DNA from: JACMLD01 sp040007355
Lineage (GTDB): Bacteria > Bacteroidota > Bacteroidia > Chitinophagales > Chitinophagaceae
Reading direction: 5' to 3'
Assembly (NCBI GenBank): GCA_040007355.1
Contig: JBDTVE010000155.1
Location: forward strand, 1-27,462
Length of the DNA stretch: 27,462 nucleotides
Shown in pieces: positions 16,044 through 25,245 of the stretch (positions are counted from its first letter, which is position 1; every line of letters begins with the position of its first letter). The notes below the pieces were generated by a model. It searched no databases. It was not told the origin of the DNA and worked only from the letters and a program-made list of their open reading frames with translations. The position numbers were made by a program, and so were the translations under genes.

Positions 16044-16880
16044 TTGAAAAAATTGAGCATTCTCATTACGTTGTCTTTTGTGCTGGCTTTTGGTCATTGC
16101 CAGTTGGTCCGTTCGCCTTTACAGACGCCCTATACTGCTATCGGTTCCTGTAGTAAAAGTTTTACCGATGCATTTTCCGGAAGCGCCAACCAGGCGGTGC
16201 TGGCAGAAGTGCGGGCGCCGGCTGCCGGCGTGTATGGCGAAAGAAGATTTATGCTGAGGGAACTTAGCAATTACCAGGCAGCCCTGGTATGGCCGGCGGC
16301 GGGGGGCGGTATGGGAATAGTTGCCCGGTATTTTGGGGGCACGCATTTCAATGCTTCACAGTTCGGGCTGGGCTATGGAAAAAAGCTGGGCAGTAAAATT
16401 GATATAGGACTGCAGTTTAATTACAATATGATAAAGTTGCCGGGATATGGCGGCAGCGCTGCTATCAATGCAGAGGCGGGGATTTTATTGCATCTTACAG
16501 ACCGGGTTCATGTGGGCATACAGGTATACAACCCGGTGGGTGGAAAATTTAGTGGAATAAGCAATGAAAAGCTGGCATCGGTTTATACAAGCGGAATCGG
16601 GTACGAGGTATCGGATAAATTCTTTATCGGCGCAGCCATCAGCAAAGAGGAAAACCAACCTGTAAGCATTCATGCCGGTATGCAGTATGTTTTTGAAAAC
16701 CGGTTTTTTGCAAGGGCCGGTATTGCCACCGGCGCGGCCGATTATTTCTTTGGTTTGGGGCTGCAATGGTCAAACTTCCGGCTAGATGTGGCAACCGCCT
16801 GGCATGCACAGCTGGGCTACACGCCGGCAATCATGTTGCTTTTTAATTTGAATAAATCCGGTCAACAACACCAGCCATGA
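16044..16880 (+). CDS. Predicted outer-membrane beta-barrel protein (FadL/PorV-like appearance), TTG start
   Basis: This 278-residue protein has a signal peptide (MKKLSILITLSFVLAFGHCQ) and then regularly alternating beta strands rich in Gly and aromatic residues, such as GMGIVARYFGGTHFNASQFG and KIDIGLQFNYNM. That is the pattern of an outer-membrane barrel of the FadL/PorV kind; I cannot assign a specific family. The start is taken as the TTG at 16044 because it opens an ideal MKK signal peptide and no suitable ATG is nearby. The last four bases (ATGA) overlap the next gene, so the two products are likely made together and may act together at the outer membrane. Substrate or partner is unknown. 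Confidence 0.8.
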   Translation: MKKLSILITLSFVLAFGHCQLVRSPLQTPYTAIGSCSKSFTDAFSGSANQAVLAEVRAPAAGVYGERRFMLRELSNYQAALVWPAAGGGMGIVARYFGGTHFNASQFGLGYGKKLGSKIDIGLQFNYNMIKLPGYGGSAAINAEAGILLHLTDRVHVGIQVYNPVGGKFSGISNEKLASVYTSGIGYEVSDKFFIGAAISKEENQPVSIHAGMQYVFENRFFARAGIATGAADYFFGLGLQWSNFRLDVATAWHAQLGYTPAIMLLFNLNKSGQQHQP

Positions 16881-18967
16881 AAAGGGTACTGCTGCTTTAT
16901 GGTATGTTGTTTATTTTTATTTCTGCCCCCGCCCAGGAAAACGAGCCAGCATCTTCCACCACGGAACAGCAATGGGAGAACACGGCACGCACAGAAGATG
17001 CAGCAACGGAAGATGATTCTTACTTGCAGCAGGAAGAACATTTTAAGAAACACCCGCTTAATATTAATACCGCCACGGTGGAAGAACTGGAAGAACTGAA
17101 TTGTCTGACCGGTTTACAGGTGCAACAATTTTTAGCCTACCGGCGGTTGCTGGGCGAACTGATAGACCGGTATGAATTACAGGCCATCCCCGGTTGGGAT
17201 ATTGCTACGATAAAAAAAATACTTCCCTATATTATTGTAACGGATAACAGGAACCTGGCGGAAAAACTCCGGACGCGATGGCGCGGCGGCGACGGCGTTT
17301 TAATAGCGCGGTATGGAAGGATTCCGGAAGAATCGAAGGGATATGAAAAACCACTCACCTCCGGTGCCAGTTATTACCTGGGAAGCAGGGATCGCCTGTT
17401 TTTACGATACAGTTACAATTATAAAAATGTGTTGCGCTGGGGCCTGCTTGCAGACAAAGACGCGGGTGAACAATTTTTTAAGGGTTATCAGCGACAGGGA
17501 TTCGATTTTTATTCCTTCCATTTTTTTGTCGCGCGACTGGGAATCATAAAAGCACTTGCCCTGGGCGATTTTACCGTGAATTTCGGGCAGGGCCTGGTAC
17601 AATGGCAAAGCCTGGCATTTAAAAAAAGTGCCGACGTGCTGAATATCAAAAGACAGGCGGCCACGCTGCGACCCTACAATTCCGCCGGTGAATACAATTT
17701 TCACCGGGGCGCAGGTATAACCCTGCAAAAGGCGAACTGGGAAACGACCTTTTTCCTATCCATTAGAAAGCTAAGCGCCAATACGGTGCCGGATTCATCT
17801 TCCGATGACGGGGCCATATCATCCTTTCTTACCAGCGGTTACCACCGCAGCGCTTCAGAGAATGAAGACCGCAACAGCCTGCGGCAAACCGCGCTGGGCG
17901 GCAAAATACAATACCGGGGGGATAACGGGCTGGTTGGCATCAGCGCCATCCACTATCATTTTTCAAAACTGGTGCAGAAAGCAGATGAACCCTATAACCT
18001 GTTTGCCCTGAAAGGCACCTCGCTTACCAATGCGGCTATTGATTACAGTTATACCTGGCGTAATATCCACCTGTTTGGGGAAGCAGCAACGGACGATGCC
18101 GCAAACAAGGCTTTTTTGAACGGTGCCATTATAAGCCTGCATACAAAAGCAGCTGTTTCCATTTTACACCGGCAGATAAGCCGGGCCTACCGGTCTATCA
18201 ACGGCAGCGCCTTTACCGAAAACACTTTCCCGGTAAATGAAAACGGAATTTATACGGGTTTGTCTCTGAATATTAGTAATAGTTTACACTTAGTTGCTTA
18301 TGCCGATATATTCCGGTACCCCTGGCTAAAATACAGGGTAGATGCGCCTTCGGCCGGCAGGGATTATCTTGTGCAGGCGGATTTCAGACCCAACAAACAG
18401 ACAAACCTGTACCTGGCCTACCGGAGCGAAACAAAAATGATTAATCTGCCTGGTACCGGAGTTGCCACTTCTCTTACCGGGCACGTATCCAGGAATGACT
18501 TTCGCCTGCAAGCCAGCACTGTTGTAAGCGGCCCGCTTACCCTGAAAACCCGTTCAGAAATATCCTGGTACAACAAAGACGGCACGACCGGAACGGGACA
18601 GGGATTTACCACTTACCTGGATGCTTATTATAAACCATCCAGAAAACAATACTGGCGAGGCAATGCACGATTACAATATTTTGAAACCAGTGGCTTTGAT
18701 GAAAGAATCTACACGTATGAGGCGGATGCGCCCTACAATTCTTCCATCCCGTTTTACTACGACAGGGGCATGCGATATTATATCAATATTAACCTCGATG
18801 TTTTGCGGCTGCTGAATAAAATAAAGAAAACCCCGGTAAATGCCGATCTCTGGCTAAAATGGGCTCAAACCATTTACAGTGGAAAAACTTTTACCGGTTC
18901 GGGGCTTGATAAGATAGACGGAAACCACCGTTCGGAAATAAAATTTGAACTTATACTGAGCCTGTAA
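16877..18967 (+). CDS. Helix-hairpin-helix domain-containing outer-membrane barrel protein
   Basis: The 696-residue protein has a signal peptide (about residues 1-19, ending in SAPAQ), then a low-complexity acidic stretch (20-55). ComEA-like helix-hairpin-helix units follow at about 56-120: HPLNINTATVEELEEL and ELQAIPGWDIATIKKILPYI. The rest (about 130-696) is beta-strand rich with segments such as GDFTVNFGQGLVQWQSLAFK and ends in FELILSL, as an outer-membrane barrel does. In known proteins HhH units bind DNA without sequence preference or act as protein contacts; joining them to a barrel on the secreted side is a recurring but uncharacterised arrangement in Bacteroidota. It is translationally coupled to the preceding barrel gene by a four-base overlap. 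DNA uptake is one possible role, but only a guess. Confidence 0.82.
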   Translation: MKRVLLLYGMLFIFISAPAQENEPASSTTEQQWENTARTEDAATEDDSYLQQEEHFKKHPLNINTATVEELEELNCLTGLQVQQFLAYRRLLGELIDRYELQAIPGWDIATIKKILPYIIVTDNRNLAEKLRTRWRGGDGVLIARYGRIPEESKGYEKPLTSGASYYLGSRDRLFLRYSYNYKNVLRWGLLADKDAGEQFFKGYQRQGFDFYSFHFFVARLGIIKALALGDFTVNFGQGLVQWQSLAFKKSADVLNIKRQAATLRPYNSAGEYNFHRGAGITLQKANWETTFFLSIRKLSANTVPDSSSDDGAISSFLTSGYHRSASENEDRNSLRQTALGGKIQYRGDNGLVGISAIHYHFSKLVQKADEPYNLFALKGTSLTNAAIDYSYTWRNIHLFGEAATDDAANKAFLNGAIISLHTKAAVSILHRQISRAYRSINGSAFTENTFPVNENGIYTGLSLNISNSLHLVAYADIFRYPWLKYRVDAPSAGRDYLVQADFRPNKQTNLYLAYRSETKMINLPGTGVATSLTGHVSRNDFRLQASTVVSGPLTLKTRSEISWYNKDGTTGTGQGFTTYLDAYYKPSRKQYWRGNARLQYFETSGFDERIYTYEADAPYNSSIPFYYDRGMRYYININLDVLRLLNKIKKTPVNADLWLKWAQTIYSGKTFTGSGLDKIDGNHRSEIKFELILSL

Positions 18968-19033
18968 AAGGTATCCCGCAACATACCTATGCACTGACTA
19001 ATATATATCTAAATAAGGGTTCAGCTTACCTTG

Positions 19034-19077
19034 TTTTCGCAAAATTATCTTGAATCGTTAATTTTTCGCAAAATTAT
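19034..19077. repeat. Two 15-bp direct repeats upstream of susC
   Basis: TTTTCGCAAAATTAT occurs at 19034-19048 and again at 19063-19077, 29 bases apart start to start. Each copy has short TTTT/AAAA arms around CGC, as an operator half-site might. On the minus strand each copy also reads TAATTTTG-CG, an exact match to the -7 consensus TAnnTTTG. They lie 124-167 bases before the susC ATG in a 233-base gap (18968-19200). That gap also holds a small inverted repeat, AGGTAT/ATACCT (18969-18988), and no exact plus-strand -7 box. Confidence 0.6.
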
Positions 19078-19200
19078 TGCAGCGTTTATATTTTAATGTT
19101 TGTCCTAAAATAGGATGTCAATTTATCAAGTTGCCTAACAAGTTATTTACAAACATAGACACAGCATTTGTTTTACCTCCTAAAAACAAAAATTACAAGT

Positions 19201-22200
19201 ATGAGAAAAACATATACACTTCTATTAGTGTTTCTCCTCTCTTCTGTAATGGTTTTTTCACAAACCAGAACGGTTACGGGTACGGTAAGTGATGCGAAAG
19301 GAGACCCTGTACCTTTTGCCTCCATAAAGATAAAAGGTGGGAAGGGCGGTGTATCGGCTGATGCAAACGGCAGTTTTACCATTAAGGCCAAGTCAGGTGA
19401 CGTACTGGTTATTACCTCTACTGATATTGCAGCAAAGGAAGTAACGGTTGGCAGTGATGATGTAGTGAACGTGGAAGTTGTGAAAACACAGACCAGCTTA
19501 ACAGAGGTAGTGGTTACGGCACTCGGCGTTAAAAAAAGTGAAAAGGCGCTGGGCTATGCAATCAGCAAAGTGGATCCCAATCTGCTGCTGCAAAAATCAG
19601 AACCAGACGTTTTAAAAAGCCTTCAGGGAAAAGTGGCCGGGGTTGATATACGCTCTTCGCAGGGTACACCGGGTGCGGCAACAAGGATTCAAATCAGGGG
19701 TAATTCGTCCTTTTTCGGCGATAACGAGCCATTGATCATAGTAGACGGAATTTCTTACAGCAACGACTTTGTTAATTCCAGCAGCCAGACTTCCGGCGGT
19801 ACCGCTTATTCCAGCGGCATATCCAATCTTGATCCCAACGACATAGCTTCTATCAACGTGTTAAAAGGTTCTTCGGCGGCAGCATTATATGGCTCCAGGG
19901 CTTCCAACGGCGTAATTATTATTACTACCAAATCCGGCAGCGCAACCAGGAACAGGAAAGGCATGGAAGTAAGCGTAAAGAGCTCGGCATCCATAGAAAC
20001 CATTGCCAACCTGCCCGAATACCAGAATACGTATGGTTCCGGTAGCCTTGGTAATTATTCCAACGCTTCCAACGGATCCTGGGGTGCACCTTTCAGCTCA
20101 CTGGATTCAGTTCCGGCCTGGGCCAATTACCAGGCTGCCTATCCCAATCTTTTTCCATCCGGCAAAATGAAATACAGGGCCTATCCCGATAATGTAAAAG
20201 ACTTGTTCAAAACGGGTACCGTGATTGAAAATTCGATTGGCTTTAATGGAGGCGATGAAAAATCTTCAGTGGCCGTAACCGCATCTCAGTTAAACCACAA
20301 TGGGTATGTTCCCAATTCCAAATACGACCGCTCAAGTCTTAGCCTGGGCGGCAATACCAAACTGAAAATAGGTTTAAACGTGCGGGGTAACCTTAGTTAT
20401 ACACGCGCTGTACAGCAAGGGGGATTCTTTGGCGAACAACAGGTAGGTTCTACCGCCTCACAGTTTGCCAGGTCTCTTTTCCTTGCCCGCAACTGGGACA
20501 TTTCTGGCCTGCCTTATCAGGATGCGCAAGGCAATGAACTGCACCCGGGTCCCGCCGGGTTTGATAACCCCCGCTGGGATGCTGAATACAATAAGGCCAA
20601 TACAGCAGAAGACAGGGTAGTAGCCGGTCTCCATATGGATTTCAATATTAATAAATGGGCGAAGATTGATTTTACCGGTGGAACCAATGTAAACTCCCTG
20701 GAAAGAAAAGAGATCACCGAGGTAAGTTCAAGGGATGCAGAAGGACTTGGCCGCATCGTATTGGATAATTATAGAAACCAGACCCTTGAATCAACTGTAC
20801 TGCTCACCCTGAATCCCACGATTGTGAAGAATTTTTCCTTCCGGGCCACCCTGGGACATAATTTTTTTCAGAATACCACAACACGCAATGCGCAAACCGG
20901 TAAAATATTTATTACCCGTGGTATTTATAGCCTCCAGAACACATCTACCCAGAATTACGGCATAGAAGTGCTGGGTGCCGGTAATGGATTCTTTTATGGT
21001 GATTATTATGAAAGAAGAAGGCTGATGGGCGTATTTGGAGAAATTAGCCTGGGCTATAAAGATTTTGCATTTTTAAGCGCTACCGGCCGCAACGACTGGT
21101 CCTCAACCCTGCCAGTTAACAACAGGAGTTATTTCTATCCTTCTGTTGCCGGTTCATTTGTTTTTACAGACGCATTCCAGCTGCACAGCGCGGTGCTTGA
21201 CTATGGTAAAATAAGGGCCAACTGGGCAAAAGTAGGACGCGATGCCTTGCCTTATTCACTGGAAGATGCCTATATACTGGGTGTAAATTTCCTGGGACAA
21301 AACACCGCTTCACTGCCTGCCACGGCAAACAGCCCTACCCTGAAACCAGAGTTTACCACGGAAGTAGAACTGGGTACCCAATTGTCTTTCTTTAAGAAAT
21401 TGGTTGAATTTGAATTTACCTGGTACAATAAAATTTCCACCAACCTCATTGCACCCATTTCCGTTCCCGCTTCTTCAGGATATACAAAGGGATATACCAA
21501 TTTCGGAAAGATCAGCAACACCGGTGTTGAAATAGAGTTAACGATAAGACCCGTAAGAACAAAAGACTTCAGGTGGGAACTGCATGGCGTTTTTACCCAA
21601 AACAAGAATATTGTGAAAGAACTGATTGCGGGCACCGACAGGTTATTGCTGGGTGGTGTATTAACATCCATCTCTCCATACCTGGAAGCAGGTCAGCCCT
21701 TTGGTTATTTAAGAGGCCAGAAGTCTTTGAGAGACTCACTGGGTAATTTATTGATTAACCCGGCCACCGGTGCCATGATACAGGCAACGGCCCAGAATTC
21801 ACCTTCAGACCTGTACAATGTGGGAAACCCCAATCCTGATTACAAACTGGGTATTGGTAACACCCTTACCTACAAAGGTCTTTCTTTTAATGTATTGTTC
21901 GATATGACAAAAGGAGGCGCCATCTATTCTTCTACCATCATGAATATACTGGGCAGAGGTGTAAGCCTTGATACCAGAGACCGGGAAACGGTATATGTGA
22001 TTCCCGGCGTGTATGGCGATCCGAATTCTGGCAAACCCATATTGGATGGTTCCAAAAATGAAATTAAAAACGTAACGCGTATTACAGCAAACGACCTGTA
22101 TTTCTCACCGGGCTCTACGCTTGGACAAACATTTGCTACTAATACTGCTACGGAATGGAATGTATACGATGGCACCGTGTACCGACTGCGGGAAATTACA

Positions 22201-22425
22201 TTGGCTTATGAAATACCCAAATCCGTTTTCCGGAAGCTACCTGTGGGTTCCGTTGTAGTTAGCCTTACCGGCCGTAACCTCTGGTACCTGGCGCCAAACA
22301 CACCCAAGTACATGCATTTTGATCCGGAAGTAAACAGCTATGGTTCTACATCCGTGCAGGGATTTGAACTGGCGGCAGCGCCTACTGTAAGAAGATTTGG
22401 ATTGAACCTGAACATTACATTCTAA
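19201..22425 (+). CDS. SusC/RagA-family TonB-linked outer-membrane transporter
   Basis: SusC-type proteins are TonB-dependent barrels that import oligosaccharides or other nutrients with a SusD-like lid. From the ATG at 19201 the protein is 1074 residues, a normal length. It has a signal peptide (1-21, MRKTYTLLLVFLLSSVMVFS), a carboxypeptidase-regulatory-like beta domain (about 23-108, TVTGTVSDAKGDPVPFASIK), a TonB-box-like TEVVVTALG, the plug domain (about 120-240, with SLQGKVAGVDI and EPLIIVDG), and a long barrel ending in LNLNITF. There is no N-terminal STN signalling domain, so control through an anti-sigma factor is not expected, and no sigma/anti-sigma genes are nearby. A TTG start at 19168 is possible but would spoil the signal peptide. 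The susD-like gene follows immediately. Confidence 0.96.
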   Translation: MRKTYTLLLVFLLSSVMVFSQTRTVTGTVSDAKGDPVPFASIKIKGGKGGVSADANGSFTIKAKSGDVLVITSTDIAAKEVTVGSDDVVNVEVVKTQTSLTEVVVTALGVKKSEKALGYAISKVDPNLLLQKSEPDVLKSLQGKVAGVDIRSSQGTPGAATRIQIRGNSSFFGDNEPLIIVDGISYSNDFVNSSSQTSGGTAYSSGISNLDPNDIASINVLKGSSAAALYGSRASNGVIIITTKSGSATRNRKGMEVSVKSSASIETIANLPEYQNTYGSGSLGNYSNASNGSWGAPFSSLDSVPAWANYQAAYPNLFPSGKMKYRAYPDNVKDLFKTGTVIENSIGFNGGDEKSSVAVTASQLNHNGYVPNSKYDRSSLSLGGNTKLKIGLNVRGNLSYTRAVQQGGFFGEQQVGSTASQFARSLFLARNWDISGLPYQDAQGNELHPGPAGFDNPRWDAEYNKANTAEDRVVAGLHMDFNINKWAKIDFTGGTNVNSLERKEITEVSSRDAEGLGRIVLDNYRNQTLESTVLLTLNPTIVKNFSFRATLGHNFFQNTTTRNAQTGKIFITRGIYSLQNTSTQNYGIEVLGAGNGFFYGDYYERRRLMGVFGEISLGYKDFAFLSATGRNDWSSTLPVNNRSYFYPSVAGSFVFTDAFQLHSAVLDYGKIRANWAKVGRDALPYSLEDAYILGVNFLGQNTASLPATANSPTLKPEFTTEVELGTQLSFFKKLVEFEFTWYNKISTNLIAPISVPASSGYTKGYTNFGKISNTGVEIELTIRPVRTKDFRWELHGVFTQNKNIVKELIAGTDRLLLGGVLTSISPYLEAGQPFGYLRGQKSLRDSLGNLLINPATGAMIQATAQNSPSDLYNVGNPNPDYKLGIGNTLTYKGLSFNVLFDMTKGGAIYSSTIMNILGRGVSLDTRDRETVYVIPGVYGDPNSGKPILDGSKNEIKNVTRITANDLYFSPGSTLGQTFATNTATEWNVYDGTVYRLREITLAYEIPKSVFRKLPVGSVVVSLTGRNLWYLAPNTPKYMHFDPEVNSYGSTSVQGFELAAAPTVRRFGLNLNITF

Positions 22426-22453
22426 AATGATCAATGCTAAAATGATTAATACT

Positions 22454-24136
22454 ATGCCACGAAAAATAATTTATTTAATCCCATTGGTATGTATGCTATC
22501 AGTTTCCTGCAAGAAAACGCTGGATATCAATATCGATCCCAATAACCCTACCAGTGTAGCGGTTTCCAAGCTGCTCACCAACGCCGAACAAAATCTCGGC
22601 GTGGGCCTGGCTATTGGCGGCGGTAATGTAGGTGGTTTATCACAGGACCTGGCAGTGTACACCCACCAGCTTACTCAACGTGCTACAACAGACCAGTACG
22701 GTGTAACGGGCGATGATTACTGGATAGGCCAGAACTGGAACGGTATTTACCTAAGCACACTGAATAATCTCGAAGATGTCATTGCACATGCCACGGCAGA
22801 TGGTAATATGAAGTATGCAGGCATTGCGAAGATCCTGAAAGCCTATGCCTATAGCCAGATGGTAGACGTATACGGCGATGTTCCTTTCACTGAGGCCAAT
22901 CAATTCAAGACGGGCGTTAAATATCCCAAGTTCGACAGCGGCAAAGACATATATCCCGCCCTGTTTACGATACTTGATGAGGGAGTTGCCAATTTAACCG
23001 CTTCCGCGGCAAACAAACTTACACCCGGGGGTGATGATGTCATCTACAAAGGCAGTGTGGCCAACTGGACAAAAGCGGCTAATACCATCAAATTGAAATT
23101 ATATACCCAAACCCGTTTAACATCCAATGTAACGGCTGCAGTAACGGCATTGCTCGCCAATCCGGCTAATTTAATCAACACAACTACAGAAAGTTTCCTG
23201 CTGCCTTTTGGCCCAAATGGCGCCACAGACGACCGGAATCCAGGTTTTAATGATTATTATGCCGGCCAGCGCAGCAATTATATCAGCCCCTGGTTTTATG
23301 AGATCTTAAAAGGTTATAATTCCAATATTAATACCGGCATCGTAGACCCCAGGATCCCCTACTATATTTATAACCAGACCACCGCCAAACAAGTGCTGGG
23401 TGCGCTCATAGAATATCGCGACAGTGCATTTGTATCAATTTATTTTGGGTCCATCGGCGCAGACCGCGACAGAAGCCAGCAAAATGTAATGTCCCTGATG
23501 GGCATTTACCCCGTAGGTGGTCGCTACGATGATGGCAAAGGTGGTGCCGCCAGCTCCTCCAGCGGCACAGGCGCGGCGCCCTATCGGTTTATCACCTATG
23601 CAGACCGGTTATACCTGGAAGCGGAACTGATTAAATCTGGCGTTATTACCGGTGATGCACGAGCCAAATTACAGGCAGCCATGACGGAATCTTTTAAACA
23701 GGTGGATTATGTTGTTTCAAATTTTGTAAAACCGTCTCAAACCGTACCGCCCCTCGCAGGAACAACCGCGGTGACCATTTATATTAATGCCGTACTGGCA
23801 AAATATGATGCAGCGCCCGACAAACAACTTGAAATAATTATGACGGAAAAATGGATATCCAGTTTCGGCAACGCCGTTGATCAGTTTACAGACTACCGGA
23901 GAACTGGTTTCCCCATCCTGTTTGATCCCAATAACGCAGCCATGGCGCCCGACCACCAGGTACAGCCCCCCATCAATGGAGACCCGGCTTTTCCCGGTGC
24001 CAACCGGAAAGTACCTGTTCAGTTATTGCGTCCTTATCCACAGTCGTTACCCTGGTACCAAAACGAACTGGAAACAAATCCAAACGCGCCAAAACAAAAA
24101 GATCCTTCCAACTTTAAAGTATTTTGGAAGCCTTAA
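22454..24136 (+). CDS. SusD/RagB-family nutrient-binding outer-membrane lipoprotein (SusD-like_2 type)
   Basis: SusD-like lipoproteins sit on the cell surface and close over the SusC barrel to capture ligand. From the ATG at 22454 the protein is 560 residues with a lipoprotein signal, MPRKIIYLIPLVCMLSVSC, so the lipidated cysteine is C19. Two in-frame ATGs further up (22427 and 22442) would give a longer signal region; 22427 lies one base after the susC stop. The mature start LDINIDPNNPTSVAVSKLLT and the late DKQLEIIMTEKWISSFGNAV followed by QFTDYRRTGFP are typical of the SusD-like_2 group rather than classical starch SusD. The protein is mostly helical with TPR-like segments. Ligand unknown. 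Confidence 0.94.
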   Translation: MPRKIIYLIPLVCMLSVSCKKTLDINIDPNNPTSVAVSKLLTNAEQNLGVGLAIGGGNVGGLSQDLAVYTHQLTQRATTDQYGVTGDDYWIGQNWNGIYLSTLNNLEDVIAHATADGNMKYAGIAKILKAYAYSQMVDVYGDVPFTEANQFKTGVKYPKFDSGKDIYPALFTILDEGVANLTASAANKLTPGGDDVIYKGSVANWTKAANTIKLKLYTQTRLTSNVTAAVTALLANPANLINTTTESFLLPFGPNGATDDRNPGFNDYYAGQRSNYISPWFYEILKGYNSNINTGIVDPRIPYYIYNQTTAKQVLGALIEYRDSAFVSIYFGSIGADRDRSQQNVMSLMGIYPVGGRYDDGKGGAASSSSGTGAAPYRFITYADRLYLEAELIKSGVITGDARAKLQAAMTESFKQVDYVVSNFVKPSQTVPPLAGTTAVTIYINAVLAKYDAAPDKQLEIIMTEKWISSFGNAVDQFTDYRRTGFPILFDPNNAAMAPDHQVQPPINGDPAFPGANRKVPVQLLRPYPQSLPWYQNELETNPNAPKQKDPSNFKVFWKP

Positions 24137-24156
24137 TAAGATAAAAAATTCGTGAA

Positions 24157-25047
24157 ATGAAAAGAATAATAATATATACAATGATGATTGTGCTGGCGGG
24201 TGTTGGCTGCAGGAAAAGCGACAACCCCAAATTGCCTGATTTTACGCGGGTTCCTTTACCCAGTTTCGTTAAAGATGCTGCTACCAGTGTTAGCATTTCA
24301 GCAACTGCCCCCAATACGTTTGATGCTAAATTTTCTGTTGACCTGTTTTTCAAGAATGATGAAAAACCGGCCAAATTCGATCTGGTGATAATTAAGAATG
24401 GAGACAATGCCGGCTTTAAGGTACTCAAGGCCGATATCACCAGTTTCCCTTCAACGTTTAATATTACAGGTTCCCAACTGGTCACTTTATTTGGGGCACC
24501 CATCGTTCTGGGCGATAAATTTGATGTAGGAGCCGATGTGTACACCGTGGAAGGACAAAAATACCCTGCGTTCCCCATAGTGGGTATAGGCTATGGCGCC
24601 AATGTGCCCACGCAGTATGGCGGACTCTTTCCCAGCCTGCGTTATGAAGCGGTATGTGTTTTTACAGCCTCAGAGTATGCAGGTAATTTTAACGTTTTAC
24701 AGGACGATTTTGATGATGATTTTGGTGTAGGTTCAATAGTGCCGGTGACTGTTGTCAGCGCGTCAAAATTATCTATCGTATCGCCCGTCAACGGACAGCC
24801 AATTGTTGTGGATGTCAATACCGCTACCAATATTACCAGTGTTGCCTCGCAAGCTTATGGAGACTACAAGGCGGCGGGTATCGATCCAACCTGGACTTAT
24901 GGCAATATTACGGTTGTGAGTAATAATACCAGTAAAGCCAATTTTGTGGCACCCTGCGACGGCGTATTAAGCCTGGCGCTGGAATATTCCGTTTCCGTGG
25001 GCTCATTTACCGGGGGACCCTTTGTACTAAAATTAAAAAAACAATAA
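24157..25047 (+). CDS. Surface lipoprotein of the SusCD operon, unknown family
   Basis: The 296-residue protein begins with a lipoprotein signal (MKRIIIYTMMIVLAGVGC, lipidated C18). The mature part looks like two beta-sandwich domains: about 28-150 (Ig-like, with FSVDLFFKNDEKPAKFDLVI) and about 160-296. The second contains an unusually acidic turn, QDDFDDDFG (182-190), that could hold a cation, and two cysteines (C167, C267) that could form a disulfide. It starts 20 bases after the susD-like stop and ends the operon, just before a strong terminator. Third-gene lipoproteins in SusCD operons often bind the ligand at the surface (SusE/SusF role); I cannot place this one in a named family. Confidence 0.8.
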   Translation: MKRIIIYTMMIVLAGVGCRKSDNPKLPDFTRVPLPSFVKDAATSVSISATAPNTFDAKFSVDLFFKNDEKPAKFDLVIIKNGDNAGFKVLKADITSFPSTFNITGSQLVTLFGAPIVLGDKFDVGADVYTVEGQKYPAFPIVGIGYGANVPTQYGGLFPSLRYEAVCVFTASEYAGNFNVLQDDFDDDFGVGSIVPVTVVSASKLSIVSPVNGQPIVVDVNTATNITSVASQAYGDYKAAGIDPTWTYGNITVVSNNTSKANFVAPCDGVLSLALEYSVSVGSFTGGPFVLKLKKQ

Positions 25048-25065
25048 TTCATCAACTTATTTTCT

Positions 25066-25093
25066 AAAAGCCGCCAGCCCTGGCGGCTTTTTT
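25066..25093 (+). terminator. Strong intrinsic terminator of the SusCD operon
   Basis: AAAGCCGCCAG (25067-25077) pairs perfectly with CTGGCGGCTTT (25080-25090), and the T run continues to 25093. The innermost pairs must open to give a usable loop, leaving a GC-rich stem of about nine pairs. It lies 19 bases after the lipoprotein stop. A four-base T run on the other strand could give weak termination for the minus-strand HAD gene as well. Confidence 0.9.
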
Positions 25094-25245
25094 GGTGGCA
25101 AACCGGCTAACTGTAAATGCTGAGCAGGCCGTTAAACCAACCAATAAAGGAATGCCACAAAGGTGAAGGACTAATAACAAGACAGGCGGAATAAACTAAC
25201 TATTTCGGTTGCCGGCAATCACCACCGGACACAGCAGGCTGTTTT

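Noticed and set aside
15906..16097. A 64-residue N-terminal extension of FolD in the same frame.
   Set aside because: It has no FolD-like sequence, covers the promoter box and overlaps the divergent barrel gene; the family N-terminus starts at the ATG at 15905.
19168..19200. An upstream TTG start for SusC adding 11 residues.
   Set aside because: The extension puts extra residues before a complete signal peptide that begins at the ATG at 19201.
1..25047. The rhamnosidase gene and the SusCD operon as parts of one polysaccharide-utilisation locus.
   Set aside because: They are separated by about 16 kb of complex I and housekeeping genes and share no visible regulation.
25209..25218. The 10-bp palindrome TTGCCGGCAA near the HAD gene end.
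   Set aside because: It is an isolated palindrome in a non-promoter position; a match of this size is expected by chance in a window this long.
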